Positions 43,878 through 52,408 of a stretch of 52,408 nucleotides of DNA are shown here, piece by piece. Within the stretch, counting starts at the first letter, position 1. Each line of letters begins with the position of its first letter. Made by a program: the position numbers and the translations under genes. The DNA is taken from contig CAMAWH010000034.1 in assembly GCA_945861635.1 (NCBI GenBank), positions 1 to 52,408 on the forward strand, read 5' to 3'. The notes beneath the pieces are model-generated. The model was given only the letters and a program-made list of their open reading frames with translations, had not been told where the DNA came from and made no database searches. Origin of the DNA: Klebsiella pneumoniae. GTDB taxonomy: Bacteria; Myxococcota_A; UBA796; SXON01.

Positions 43878-45698
43878 ATGGGTAAGGCTATCGGCATCGA
43901 CCTCGGCACGACAAACTCGTGCGCGGCCATCGTCGAAAATGGAAAGCCGCGGGTCATCACGTATAAGGGCGGTCATTCGACCATTCCCAGCGTATTCGCC
44001 ATCGATGAAAAGGGTGAACGCCTCGTCGGTCACGATGCCAAGAATCAGGCGCAGCTCAATCCCACGAACACCGTCGCGTCGGCCAAGCGCCTCATCGGAA
44101 GAAATTTCCACTCGAAGACCATCGAAAAGGTGCGTCAGGTCTTCACCTACGAACTCGTCGAAGGAGAAAGTAGTGAGGTCCTGATCAAGGTCCGCGATCA
44201 GATCTTCACGCTGGAGCAAATCTCCGCCGCCATCCTCCGGAAGATCAAAGAGGTCGCGGAAGAGTCGTTGGCCGCCGAAGTCGATCAGGCCGTCATCACG
44301 GTGCCGGCGTACTTCAACGATCGCCAGCGGCAGGCCGTTCGCGCTGCCGGAAAACTCGCGGGGCTCAAGGTCCTCCGCGTGCTCAATGAGCCGACCGCAG
44401 CGGCGCTGGCGTACGGCCTTGGAAAGAATCTCAACCAGCGCATCGCGGTATACGACCTCGGCGGCGGCACCTTCGACATCAGCGTCATCGACATCAAAGA
44501 ACGCATCTTCGAGGTCATCGCCACGGGGGGTGACACGTTCCTCGGCGGTGTCGACTTCGATGATCGCGTGATGCAGTGGGTCCTTGAGCGCTTCCTGAAG
44601 GCCCACGGTGTGGACCTTTCCTACGATCGCATTGCCATCCAGCGGATTCGGGACGCGGCGGAGTCCGCCAAGATCGAGCTGTCGAGCGCCATGCGCACGC
44701 GCATCCACGTCCCGTTCATCCACCAGAGTGAATCGGGTCCGATCGACGTAGACCTCGAACTGACGCGTGAAAAGCTGGAAGAACTGACGCACGACCTCGT
44801 CGAGCGCACCATTGCCACGGTCGAACGCATCTTGAAGGAAGCGGGCACCGAACGCGGGCAGATCGACGAGATCCTGCTCGTCGGCGGGCAGTCGCGCATG
44901 CCGCTCGTGCAGCGGCGCATCACCGAATTCATGGGCAAGCCGCCATGCAAGGGTGTCCACCCCGACGAGGCGGTCGGCATCGGCGCAAGCATCATGTCGA
45001 ACTCGCTGGCGCAGCAATCCAGTGACGATGTCACGCTGCTCGACGTGCTGCCGATGCCGATCGGCATCAACAAGGTCGATGGCTCGATGCACGTCCTGTT
45101 CCAGAAGAACCAGCCGCTGCCGGACTACAAGACGCGCACGCTCACGACGTCGAAGGACAATCAGCGGTCGATCATGCTGCGCATCTACCAGGGTGAGCAG
45201 TCGATGTGCGCCGAAAACGAGTTGCTCGGCACCTTCGTTTTCTCCAACATCAGGCCGGCGCCCAAGCAAAAGGTCCAGATCGAGGTCACCTTCCACATCG
45301 ACAGTGAAGGAATCCTCAACCTGACGGCGCGTGACAAAGCCACCGGGCAGACGGTCGAAAGCACGCTGAAGCTCGGAAAGACCCCGCCCGAGGGAGAAAA
45401 GGCTGCAAAGAAGGAGCCGAATCCGGAAACGCAGCCGATCGCGCCACCGATGCCGTTCACGATGCCGACGTCCTCTCTGGCAAACGAGCTTTTCGGAAAT
45501 ACCGCGGGTTCGCAGCCGGAAGCCGAGGCCACCACGCTCCAACCTGGAGATGGCGCCTTACCGCCACCGCCGAAATCGGACCCGAAAAAGCCGGCAGACG
45601 GCGTGGTGAAACCCGCCGACGCCGCGGGCAAGCAGGCGGCCCCCGGCAGCGCGTGGAGCAGGGTCACCGGCTGGTTCAAGGGCCTGTTCGGCGGGTAG
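43878..45698 (+). CDS. Hsp70/DnaK paralogue without helical lid
   Basis: A 606-residue second Hsp70. The ATPase domain is intact ([83 protein letters not shown]). The linker differs from the canonical one (VTLLDVLPMPIGINKVDG, where DnaK here has [18 protein letters not shown]). The beta substrate domain is present (IEVTFHIDSEGILNLTARDKATG). The helical lid is missing: the last 110 residues or so are proline/alanine-rich and end in an amphipathic, aromatic AWSRVTGWFKGLFGG. Non-canonical Hsp70s such as SglK of Myxococcus act in surface-polysaccharide and motility functions; kinship is inference. ATG at 43878 starts the fold. Confidence 0.88.
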   Translation: MGKAIGIDLGTTNSCAAIVENGKPRVITYKGGHSTIPSVFAIDEKGERLVGHDAKNQAQLNPTNTVASAKRLIGRNFHSKTIEKVRQVFTYELVEGESSEVLIKVRDQIFTLEQISAAILRKIKEVAEESLAAEVDQAVITVPAYFNDRQRQAVRAAGKLAGLKVLRVLNEPTAAALAYGLGKNLNQRIAVYDLGGGTFDISVIDIKERIFEVIATGGDTFLGGVDFDDRVMQWVLERFLKAHGVDLSYDRIAIQRIRDAAESAKIELSSAMRTRIHVPFIHQSESGPIDVDLELTREKLEELTHDLVERTIATVERILKEAGTERGQIDEILLVGGQSRMPLVQRRITEFMGKPPCKGVHPDEAVGIGASIMSNSLAQQSSDDVTLLDVLPMPIGINKVDGSMHVLFQKNQPLPDYKTRTLTTSKDNQRSIMLRIYQGEQSMCAENELLGTFVFSNIRPAPKQKVQIEVTFHIDSEGILNLTARDKATGQTVESTLKLGKTPPEGEKAAKKEPNPETQPIAPPMPFTMPTSSLANELFGNTAGSQPEAEATTLQPGDGALPPPPKSDPKKPADGVVKPADAAGKQAAPGSAWSRVTGWFKGLFGG

Positions 45699-45708
45699 CC
45701 GCACCATC

Positions 45709-46560
45709 GTGACGGACGGAAACGAGGGCGGTGGGGTGGACGAGCCTGGGCAGGACGAAAGCGTCCTGAATCCGCTGACGACCCTCCGCCAGAACGTCCG
45801 CATCGTGCTCGTTCGACCGTTACAGTCCGGAAACGTCGGCGCCGTTGCGCGCGCGATGAAGAACTTCGGCCTCCGCGATCTCGCGGTGGTGGCGCCCCCG
45901 GCGCTGGATATCGACCGCGCACGCTGGATGGCGCCCGGCGCGGCGGAGTTGCTCGATGGGGCGCGGTACGTGTCCTCGGTGGCGGAGGCCGTTGCGGATT
46001 GTGCCCGGGTCGTCGCGACGACGGCGCGTCAGCGTCACAGCCCGTGGCCGGCCTGGGATGTCGAGGCGTTTTCGCCGGTCGTCTTTGCCGAGGCGGGGCG
46101 CACGGCGATCCTGTTCGGTCCCGAGGACCACGGGCTCAACAATGAGGAACTGGCGCACGCGCACGGCCTGTTACACATCGCGACGGACGTGCACGCTTCG
46201 CTCAACCTCGGGCAGGCTGTCTTGCTGGTGTCCGCCGCGCTGTTCGCAGAGGCACGTCGTCGGGGCGCAATCGTTCGGCCGGAGGGGAGGGGCAGACGCG
46301 GCGGCCCGGCCCGGGGGGCACCGCCCGGAGCGACGGCCGAACGGGAGATTGCTGCTGTTGGCGAGATTGAACCTCTCGTTTCTGAATGGATGGAGTCCGT
46401 CGAGCTTGGGAGCTACATGCGAGGCCACGAGCCGGTTCTGGTGTCCGGGACGCTGCGGCGAATTTTGCAAAGGGCCGCCTTGGATCGGCAGGAAATCTCA
46501 ATTCTACGCGGCATGTTGCGAAAAATGAGATGGAAGATGCGGCATGCGGGTAGCCGGTAG
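45709..46560 (+). CDS. TrmJ-like tRNA/rRNA 2'-O-methyltransferase (SPOUT)
   Basis: A 283-residue RNA methyltransferase. IVLVRPLQSGNVGAVARAMKNFGLRDLAVV is the N-terminal marker of the TrmH/TrmJ class; ILFGPEDHGLNNEEL and HASLNLGQAVLLVSAALF are motifs II and III of the SPOUT knot that binds SAM. The order fits TrmJ, which methylates position 32 of tRNAs. A low-complexity Arg/Gly insertion follows the knot, then a C-terminal helical region. Start GTG at 45709, 10 bp after the Hsp70 paralogue. Last gene of the long plus-strand run; the next gene is convergent. Confidence 0.82.
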   Translation: MTDGNEGGGVDEPGQDESVLNPLTTLRQNVRIVLVRPLQSGNVGAVARAMKNFGLRDLAVVAPPALDIDRARWMAPGAAELLDGARYVSSVAEAVADCARVVATTARQRHSPWPAWDVEAFSPVVFAEAGRTAILFGPEDHGLNNEELAHAHGLLHIATDVHASLNLGQAVLLVSAALFAEARRRGAIVRPEGRGRRGGPARGAPPGATAEREIAAVGEIEPLVSEWMESVELGSYMRGHEPVLVSGTLRRILQRAALDRQEISILRGMLRKMRWKMRHAGSR

Positions 46561-46590
46561 CAGGCGAGAAGGCCGGTGTGGCGGACGACC

Positions 46591-47520
46591 CTAATCCTTA
46601 TATTGCAGCGCCATGCCTCGGTTTCCCGTCGCCCAGACGTTCGACGAACTGACGCCGTGCACCGCGTACAGGTTGTTGTCCACGCCCGTCGGCAACACCG
46701 TCCATGTTTCATTGCGGTACTTGAGTGCCATGCCGTTGTTCCCGACCGCGAAAACCGAAGAATCGATCATGAACACTGCCCACAACGTTTCGCTCACGCC
46801 GGTGTCCGACTCGTTCCACTCGTGACCATCCCAGTGAATCGCGACCCCCCCCGCGCCGACCGCCCACACGTCGTCCATCCCATCTCCTGCGACGCTGTTC
46901 AGGTTGACGGTGACGCCGGTGTCGGACGAAACCCACGCCCCGTTCTTCCGACGGACGGCGATGCCCCCCTCCCCCACGGCGATCGCGTCCTCGCCGACGC
47001 CGTAGACATCGTTCACCTTCTGCGCTTCCCCTGGAAGGTCCTCGTAGATCCACGTTGCACCATCCCAGCGGAACGAGCGCCCCCAGCCGAGTGCATACAG
47101 CGCGTTGGGCCCCGAGCCGCCGATGCACAGCATGTCACTGGAGTCCCCCAGCAGATCGGTGTGCCAGGCGCCGTCGTAATAGCGTGCCACCTGACCGGCC
47201 GAAACGCTGGCCGCCATCTGAAGTTCGCCCTCGGCGCCCTGTCCCCAGAGGTCCGAAAAATCCTGCGACCCGACATCGACGCTCATGAACGTCCAATCGC
47301 CCTCGGCGCCCCCCGTCCAGGCGAAACCGACCGTACCGACGACGTACACGCCCTTGCCCGAGGCATAGACTCCGTTGAGCGCCGAGCCCGTCTCGATGCG
47401 ATGGTTGTCCCACACCGGTTCAACATCGACGGGGCCGCTATCTCCCGCGCCTGAATCCTCTGCCGCGGCGGTCGTGGCGGCCGGTCCGGTACACGCCATT
47501 GCAATCAGTACGCTCCACAT
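46591..47520 (-). CDS. Lipoprotein with beta-propeller-type repeats
   Basis: A 309-residue lipoprotein. MWSVLIAMAC is the signal with the acylated Cys at residue 10, followed by a short Asp/Gly/Ser linker. The rest is a set of repeats of about 40 residues with the pattern L-x2-V-x-G-x4-VWAVG-x2-G-x-A-x-x-W-D-G-x2-W (for example LNSVAGDGMDDVWAVGAGG and VFAVGNNGMALKYRNETW), the kind of blade seen in secreted propeller proteins of myxobacteria. Probably a surface-exposed binding protein; no enzyme motif. GAGGAGG just before the ATG at 47520 fixes the start. It is convergent with the TrmJ-like gene. Confidence 0.75.
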   Translation of the reverse strand: MWSVLIAMACTGPAATTAAAEDSGAGDSGPVDVEPVWDNHRIETGSALNGVYASGKGVYVVGTVGFAWTGGAEGDWTFMSVDVGSQDFSDLWGQGAEGELQMAASVSAGQVARYYDGAWHTDLLGDSSDMLCIGGSGPNALYALGWGRSFRWDGATWIYEDLPGEAQKVNDVYGVGEDAIAVGEGGIAVRRKNGAWVSSDTGVTVNLNSVAGDGMDDVWAVGAGGVAIHWDGHEWNESDTGVSETLWAVFMIDSSVFAVGNNGMALKYRNETWTVLPTGVDNNLYAVHGVSSSNVWATGNRGMALQYKD

Positions 47521-47555
47521 TGGGCCTCCTCAAGGGCACCGTGCCATAACTCCGC

Positions 47556-50500
47556 TCAATCCGCGACGCCGGCCTCTGCGCTCGCGATGGCATCGGTCTG
47601 GTCGGCAAACTCGTCACGGAGCCGCTGCAACGCCTCCGCCGCGCGCGTCTTGTCGCCCTGCTGTGCCCACGCCCGGGTCAGCCCGGCGAGCGCTACAGCC
47701 TGATAGTACCTGTCCGATGTGGAGGCCAGGGCAGCCTCGTAGACGGCGCGCGCGGCGCCCGGGTTGTCGGCAGCGAGCGCGCATTCGGCGAGCCCAAGCG
47801 CCCCGACGGTTCGCGACTCAGCGTCTCCTTTGAGCCCGGCGTACACCGCCTTTGCGTCGTCCACCCGGCCAAGCGCAAGCAGCGCATCCCCGCGGATCTG
47901 CGCGGCGGTAAGCCGGTAGCCAGGATCGAGATCAACGATGCCGTCGAGCGCCGCAAGCGCCCCCATCGCGTCGTCGTGGGCGAGGCGGACCCGCGCGACC
48001 CCCAGCGTTCCCGCCGTGTGGGCATCCCGATCCGTCGAAACGGCAATCCGCCGCCAAGCCGTCTCCGCGTCGTCCCAGCGACCCAGATTCTCCAGCACCA
48101 TTGCGCGCTCAGCGGGCGCCCGAGGATCGTCACTTTCGGCGAGAAGGGCAAGCGCGGTCGTGTTGTCCCCCGTTTCGCGAGCAAGGCGGGCCAAGCCGAA
48201 GCGCGCGATTTTGGCGCCTCCTTCCAGCGTCGCCAGCTCATCCCAGACCTTCTGCGCCGCCGCCAGATCTCCTGCTTCCATGAGCGCATCCGCGAGATTT
48301 TCCCGCCGCCATGCTTCGTCCTCGAGATTTTCGCCTCGCACCGCTTTCAGCACCGCTGCAGCCTCCGACGCGCGCGACCCCTCCCGTAGGGCGCCCGCCC
48401 TCTCCATCCCCAGTTCGAAGCCACCTTCTACTTCGTAGGTCTCGGCGAACGACTCCGCGGCGTCGAGCCGACCCTCTTCCCGCAGCGCCCGTACCATCGC
48501 TGTAGCCAACTCTCCCCGGCGGTCCGCGTCCGACTCGTCTCCCAGCCACGCCTCCACCTTCTGCCGCCCTGCATCCACCTCACCCAATGCAACCGTCGCG
48601 TGGAGCCAGCCTGCGCGCGCGGCGGCACGTTCCGGGCCCGCAGGCGCCTCTGCAAGGGCCTGTTCGTACAGCTCACGGGCCGCGGCAGGATCCGCTGCCA
48701 TCTGCCGCTCCGCGACGGCAATGCGAGCCGGAACGCGAACCTCCGGATCGGGCGCGCTCAAGAGCGACGCGTAAATGTCAGCCGCCGAAGGATCTCCGGC
48801 TGCCGACAGCGCGTGCGCGAGGGCGATGTCCACGGCCGTCTTGCGCGACGCCTCTCCACCCGGTCGCAACCGCGCGACGCGATACGCCTCGATGGCCCCG
48901 GGGAGATTGCCGCTGTTTTCGCGCAACTGCCCAAGGGAAAGCAGCGCTTCCACCGCCCACGGACCGTCGCTCCGGGCAACTTCGGCGTAATAACTCTCCG
49001 CCTTTCCCGCCTGACCGCGCAGCTCTGCCGCCCGGGCGAGCCCAAGCCGGCATTGCGCCGCCATGTCTGCGGGCGCATGGTCGAGCATCGCAAGGTACGC
49101 GGCCTCCGCCTCCTGCACCCGCGCGCTGCGGACGAGCGCATTTGCGCGGCCGAGGCTGATGCGGTTGCGCAGGTTTGCTCCCACCGCGTTCTCGAGCGCC
49201 GCATCGAATCGGCGCAACGCGCCCTCGAAATCGCGATCTTCGACCTGCATGTCTGCCAGCGCAAGCCCAGCGTCTACCCTTGCTTCTTCGCTGGCCCCGA
49301 CGTCCTCCGCGACCTGGACGTAGATGCCGCGCGCATCGGTGCGCTTGCCGACCTCGCGCAGTGCGCGCGCGCGGCCAAGCAGAAGTTCAACCTGCATCAT
49401 CGGGTTGTCACCCACCAGTGAGGCCGCGGCTTCCGGATCGAGTCGCGCCAGAAACACGCGCGCCTCGTCGAGCATGTTGCCTTCCAGACCCTCCGTGTTC
49501 AGCACTTCCCGAAGATTGGCGACCGCCGCCGGAAGATCGCCGTTGCGCTCGGCGATGCTGGCCGCTTGAATCAGCGCGCGCGAACGCAAATCGGCGTTTT
49601 TGCCACGGAGCAGCGGTGTGAGCAGCTCGACGGCCTCGTCATCGCGACCACGTTGGCTCAACAGCCCCGCCGCGCCCAGTCGCGCTTCTCCTCCTCCCTC
49701 CAAGGGAATCAGCGAGCGGTAGGCAGCCAGGGCACCGTCTGTGTCTCCCTCGTCCGCGATAAATCGGGCGAGCCGGAGCCGCATCGCGAGCGAATCCACG
49801 GACGAGGTGACGAGCGCGAGGCCGGCTGTCACGGCATTACGCGCGAGATCAGGACGGTTCTGCGCAGACCACCCGTCCGCAAACGCCAGAGAAAGCGACG
49901 CGCGTTGCGAGTCCGTCTCCGCGCGCGCCAGCGAGACATCCTGGAGCAGGGACGCCTCGTCACGTTGGGCTTCCGGCAACAACCCCCACAGGCCCGTGAG
50001 CGCGGACGCCGCTTCATCCGGCGAGAGGTCGGCACGGGCCAGAAGCGCCCGATACCCGGCGTTCGCCGACTCGTCCAGGCCCGCGCGCGCCTGCGCCTGC
50101 ACAAGGCGCAGCTGGACGTGCGCTTCGGCACCCGTGCCTGCAGCCGCGGTGACCGCTTCGGTCAGAAACTGCAGCGCCGCCGCCGTGTCACCCGCCTCCT
50201 CCGCAGAGCTTGCCGCTTCCAAAAGGTTGCTGACCCGCGCGGACTTATCCGTGGACATGTCCGCGAGCTTCTTGAACGCCGCCGACGCTTCGGACGCATT
50301 GCCGTTCTGCCTCGCGTCGGTGGCGGCCTGCTCGACGGAGCCGACGTCATCGGCCGTGTCGCTGGCGAAGCGGCCGGCCAGGTAAATGCCGAACACGAGC
50401 ACCGCGGACGCGGCGACCGCCATGGAGCTGCCCCGAAACCATTCCCTGCCCTCGCCAAGGTCCGCGTCCGCTCCGCGAAGCTGCAGTTCCGCGAGGAGCT

Positions 50501-52408
50501 CCGCCGACAGACCGCGCGACGAAAAAAAGCGAGTACCCATCACGCTCGCGGAAGCGAACGACGCGCCCTGGAGTGACGTCTGGTTGAACAGGGCGCCGTC
50601 GAGCCGCGCGCCGTCGAGCCGGGCGCCTTGCATCCGCGCTGCCGTCAAATCGGCGCCGCGCAGGTCCGCCCCACGCAGGTCCGTGCCGCGCAAGTCCGCA
50701 CCGACGAGTCCCGCGCCCGAGAGGTCCGCGCCCGAGAGGTCCGATCCGGCAAGATCGCGGTCATCCAGCCGCTGCCCCGAGAGGTCAACCCCCGGTCCCA
50801 TGACGAGCGGCGAGCCCGCCGGCGAGGCCTGCCGCAAGCGGACCAGCCCGCGGCGGACCGCGCCTCCGAACGGCCGGCCGCGGTCTTCAATTTCACGGCG
50901 CGCGCCCTCGGACGCAGCAGCGCGCGACTCTGACACGCGTTCGAGCTGGACGCGGGCGGCCTGCCTGCGGGCCGACGCGCGCGCCTGCAACTCCAGCAGC
51001 AACGCCGGGTCGGGGCGAAGTCGCGCCGGCTCCAATTCGTCCGGCACGAGGCGGGCGCGGGCTCGCCGGGCGTCGGTCGCGCGCCGTGTTTCCTCGGCGA
51101 GGGCCAAGGTCAATCGCTCCTCCGCCTCGCTTGCTTCCGCTTCGAGTCGCTCCAACTGGCTCGCATCGGCCAGCCGCGCCTGCTCCGCGAGGCGCGCCGT
51201 CCGCGCTCGCTCCGCCTCCAGTCGCATCCGCGCCTCACGCGCCCGCACCTCAGCGCGACCCAACCGGAGTTGCTCCCGTTCCACGATCCCGGTCACCGAA
51301 GAGTTCGCCAGGGCCGCCTGTCCGCGCGCCCACGCGTCGTGTCCCGCCCACCGTTCCTGCACGAGCCCATCTCGCCGCGCGGCGACCCGCTCGGCGCGCT
51401 CCACGACACTTCGTTCACGGTCCCACGCCCGTGCAAGCCGAAGCCAGTGCCCCGACGCCCGCCCGTCCTCCTGCGCCCGAAGTTCCGCATCCCGCGAGGC
51501 CGCGTCGGCCGAGAAGTCCTGCCATTCGTCTTCGCTCGCCGCGCGAGCGTCGGGCGTGACGTTGCCGACGAGCCACCCCACCGCACGCCGCGCACCACGG
51601 AACCCACCCCGCAACGGGATCTCACCCGTCGGCGACCGTTCGGCCGGCGGGCTCCCAATGCGCGCGCCGAGCCACCGGATCGGCAAAAGGAGCGCCGTCG
51701 CGACAACCGTGCCCGTGGCAAGCGTCCAGCGCGCGACACGCAGTCCGACGACAAGCGCTCGCGCGCTGCCGCGTACCATCCCAAACGCAGCGCGAACGGA
51801 GATCCGTCCTCCCCGCCATGCCGTCCGCGCCGCGAGATCGCCGAACCACTCCGCGATGCGAAAGCCGGACGACGCGCCCGCGCGGAGGCCGCGTACGGCC
51901 GTCGCCACCACAGAGCGGGAGGTGGACTCCGCGAGCGTGCGGAGGCGCGTTGCCACGCCGTCGAAGCGCACCACCACCCAGTCCTCCGCCCCACGAACGC
52001 CCGAATCAAGGGTCTGCAGCTCCCCAGGAAGGCGGTCACTCACGTCATCGAAGAACGCCCGGCTGCGCATCCGCGCGTACGCCACCGCATCGAGAAAGCG
52101 CGGCGGCTGATCCCCACGCTCCGGCGCCGCACCCGGAAACTGGCGACCCGCCCACAAGGAGACGGCCTCGATCACACCGGTAAGGACCGCCTCGTCCTCC
52201 TCTCCAAGGACCTCTGCCCTGGCGCGCTTGGCCGCGATCGCCTCCGCCCGCGCGACGGCCTCACGGGCAGCGTCGAGCCGCGACCGCACGTCACGCTCCG
52301 ATACCGCTTGCGACGCGGCAAGCGCCAGCAGCGCCGTTTCCGCCGCAGCGCGCGCGGCCGCCTGTTCGACGCGCGCCGTTTCCGCCGCGGCGCGCACGAC
52401 TGCGAGTT
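47556..52408 (-). CDS. Giant coiled-coil / pentapeptide / TPR membrane protein (5' end outside the window)
   Basis: At least 1,616 residues and still open at the right edge, so the N-terminus is missing. It starts in an Ala/Arg/Glu coiled coil (ARVEQAAARAAAETALLALAA), then a mixed region with a membrane-associated stretch (LRVARWTLATGTVVATALLLPIRWLGA, about 230-255), a second long coiled coil (about 330-500), pentapeptide repeats (LSGADLSGAGLVGADLRG-type, about 545-610), a membrane helix (MAVAASAVLVFGIYLAGRF, about 650-668) and some 930 residues of TPR-like, alanine-rich helices to the end (AAYRSLIPLEGGGEARLGAAGLL and similar). The TPR array probably lies outside the inner membrane. It is likely a large envelope scaffold. 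Function unknown. Confidence 0.8.
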   Translation of the reverse strand, partial: LAVVRAAAETARVEQAAARAAAETALLALAASQAVSERDVRSRLDAAREAVARAEAIAAKRARAEVLGEEDEAVLTGVIEAVSLWAGRQFPGAAPERGDQPPRFLDAVAYARMRSRAFFDDVSDRLPGELQTLDSGVRGAEDWVVVRFDGVATRLRTLAESTSRSVVATAVRGLRAGASSGFRIAEWFGDLAARTAWRGGRISVRAAFGMVRGSARALVVGLRVARWTLATGTVVATALLLPIRWLGARIGSPPAERSPTGEIPLRGGFRGARRAVGWLVGNVTPDARAASEDEWQDFSADAASRDAELRAQEDGRASGHWLRLARAWDRERSVVERAERVAARRDGLVQERWAGHDAWARGQAALANSSVTGIVEREQLRLGRAEVRAREARMRLEAERARTARLAEQARLADASQLERLEAEASEAEERLTLALAEETRRATDARRARARLVPDELEPARLRPDPALLLELQARASARRQAARVQLERVSESRAAASEGARREIEDRGRPFGGAVRRGLVRLRQASPAGSPLVMGPGVDLSGQRLDDRDLAGSDLSGADLSGAGLVGADLRGTDLRGADLRGADLTAARMQGARLDGARLDGALFNQTSLQGASFASASVMGTRFFSSRGLSAELLAELQLRGADADLGEGREWFRGSSMAVAASAVLVFGIYLAGRFASDTADDVGSVEQAATDARQNGNASEASAAFKKLADMSTDKSARVSNLLEAASSAEEAGDTAAALQFLTEAVTAAAGTGAEAHVQLRLVQAQARAGLDESANAGYRALLARADLSPDEAASALTGLWGLLPEAQRDEASLLQDVSLARAETDSQRASLSLAFADGWSAQNRPDLARNAVTAGLALVTSSVDSLAMRLRLARFIADEGDTDGALAAYRSLIPLEGGGEARLGAAGLLSQRGRDDEAVELLTPLLRGKNADLRSRALIQAASIAERNGDLPAAVANLREVLNTEGLEGNMLDEARVFLARLDPEAAASLVGDNPMMQVELLLGRARALREVGKRTDARGIYVQVAEDVGASEEARVDAGLALADMQVEDRDFEGALRRFDAALENAVGANLRNRISLGRANALVRSARVQEAEAAYLAMLDHAPADMAAQCRLGLARAAELRGQAGKAESYYAEVARSDGPWAVEALLSLGQLRENSGNLPGAIEAYRVARLRPGGEASRKTAVDIALAHALSAAGDPSAADIYASLLSAPDPEVRVPARIAVAERQMAADPAAARELYEQALAEAPAGPERAAARAGWLHATVALGEVDAGRQKVEAWLGDESDADRRGELATAMVRALREEGRLDAAESFAETYEVEGGFELGMERAGALREGSRASEAAAVLKAVRGENLEDEAWRRENLADALMEAGDLAAAQKVWDELATLEGGAKIARFGLARLARETGDNTTALALLAESDDPRAPAERAMVLENLGRWDDAETAWRRIAVSTDRDAHTAGTLGVARVRLAHDDAMGALAALDGIVDLDPGYRLTAAQIRGDALLALGRVDDAKAVYAGLKGDAESRTVGALGLAECALAADNPGAARAVYEAALASTSDRYYQAVALAGLTRAWAQQGDKTRAAEALQRLRDEFADQTDAIASAEAGVAD

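Noticed and set aside
43875..45542. Minus-strand frame of 555 codons opposite the second Hsp70
   Set aside because: Long antisense frames opposite Hsp70 genes are a well-known codon-bias artefact; no domain is present.
50386..52110. Plus-strand frame of 574 codons, Ser/Arg/Ala-rich
   Set aside because: Antisense shadow of the coiled-coil and pentapeptide part of the giant gene; no folded domain.

Overview
The window comes from a GC-rich (about two-thirds GC by eye) Gram-negative chromosome. LpxC (lipid A synthesis) and many exported proteins show an outer membrane. Very short lipoprotein signals ending in motifs such as LLACTG, PEGA-domain Ser/Thr kinases, pentapeptide-repeat and TPR proteins, and a second Hsp70 together suggest Myxococcota or a close relative; this placement is an inference from gene style, not from a marker phylogeny. 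It reads as core chromosome: I see no phage, transposase, CRISPR array, rRNA or tRNA.

Layout. 1-744 holds no convincing gene. 745-6027: a methyltransferase, a coiled-coil glycosyltransferase overlapped by a molybdopterin/4Fe-4S protein, a radical SAM/SPASM-like protein and a tiny cysteine-rich lipoprotein. 6158-11606: a PEGA Ser/Thr kinase, a 13-bp tandem repeat, a sugar-dehydrogenase-like/diheme-cytochrome fusion lipoprotein, and a TPR/PEGA protein. 11645-15168: ruvC-ruvA-ruvB, a DUF192 lipoprotein and lpxC, mostly with 4-base start/stop overlaps. 15165-18547: a promoter-like element, a 15-codon proline-rich micro-ORF, a terminator-like hairpin, then a methyltransferase, a B12-type radical SAM protein and a HAD phosphatase. 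18541-23905 (minus): a pentapeptide protein, another B12-type radical SAM protein, a lipoprotein and enolase. 23998-26806: a retropepsin-like protein that has lost its catalytic Asp, fused to TPRs, and a small exported protein. 26831-30327 (minus): a disordered protein coupled to a two-unit M16 peptidase.

30412-46560 is a run of fourteen plus-strand genes: hemW, grpE, dnaK, dnaJ, an LpoA-like lipoprotein-activator homologue, thiL, two CNNM/CorC proteins, a CheW-like protein, a CheA-like kinase, an inositol-type dehydrogenase, a second lid-less Hsp70 and a TrmJ-like methyltransferase. Many junctions are ATGA/GTGA overlaps, so translation is probably coupled. 46591 to the right edge (minus) holds a propeller lipoprotein and a giant coiled-coil/pentapeptide/TPR membrane protein that runs out of the window.

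The most interesting items are (i) the micro-ORF plus hairpin region at 15165-15354, which looks like either a transcription attenuator or a stand-alone micropeptide gene; (ii) a recurring TANNNT hexamer 5-8 nt before the start codons of seven genes, suggesting leaderless transcripts; (iii) the lid-less Hsp70 inside the chaperone/chemosensory run; (iv) a 20-bp palindrome touching the start codon of the M16 peptidase gene.
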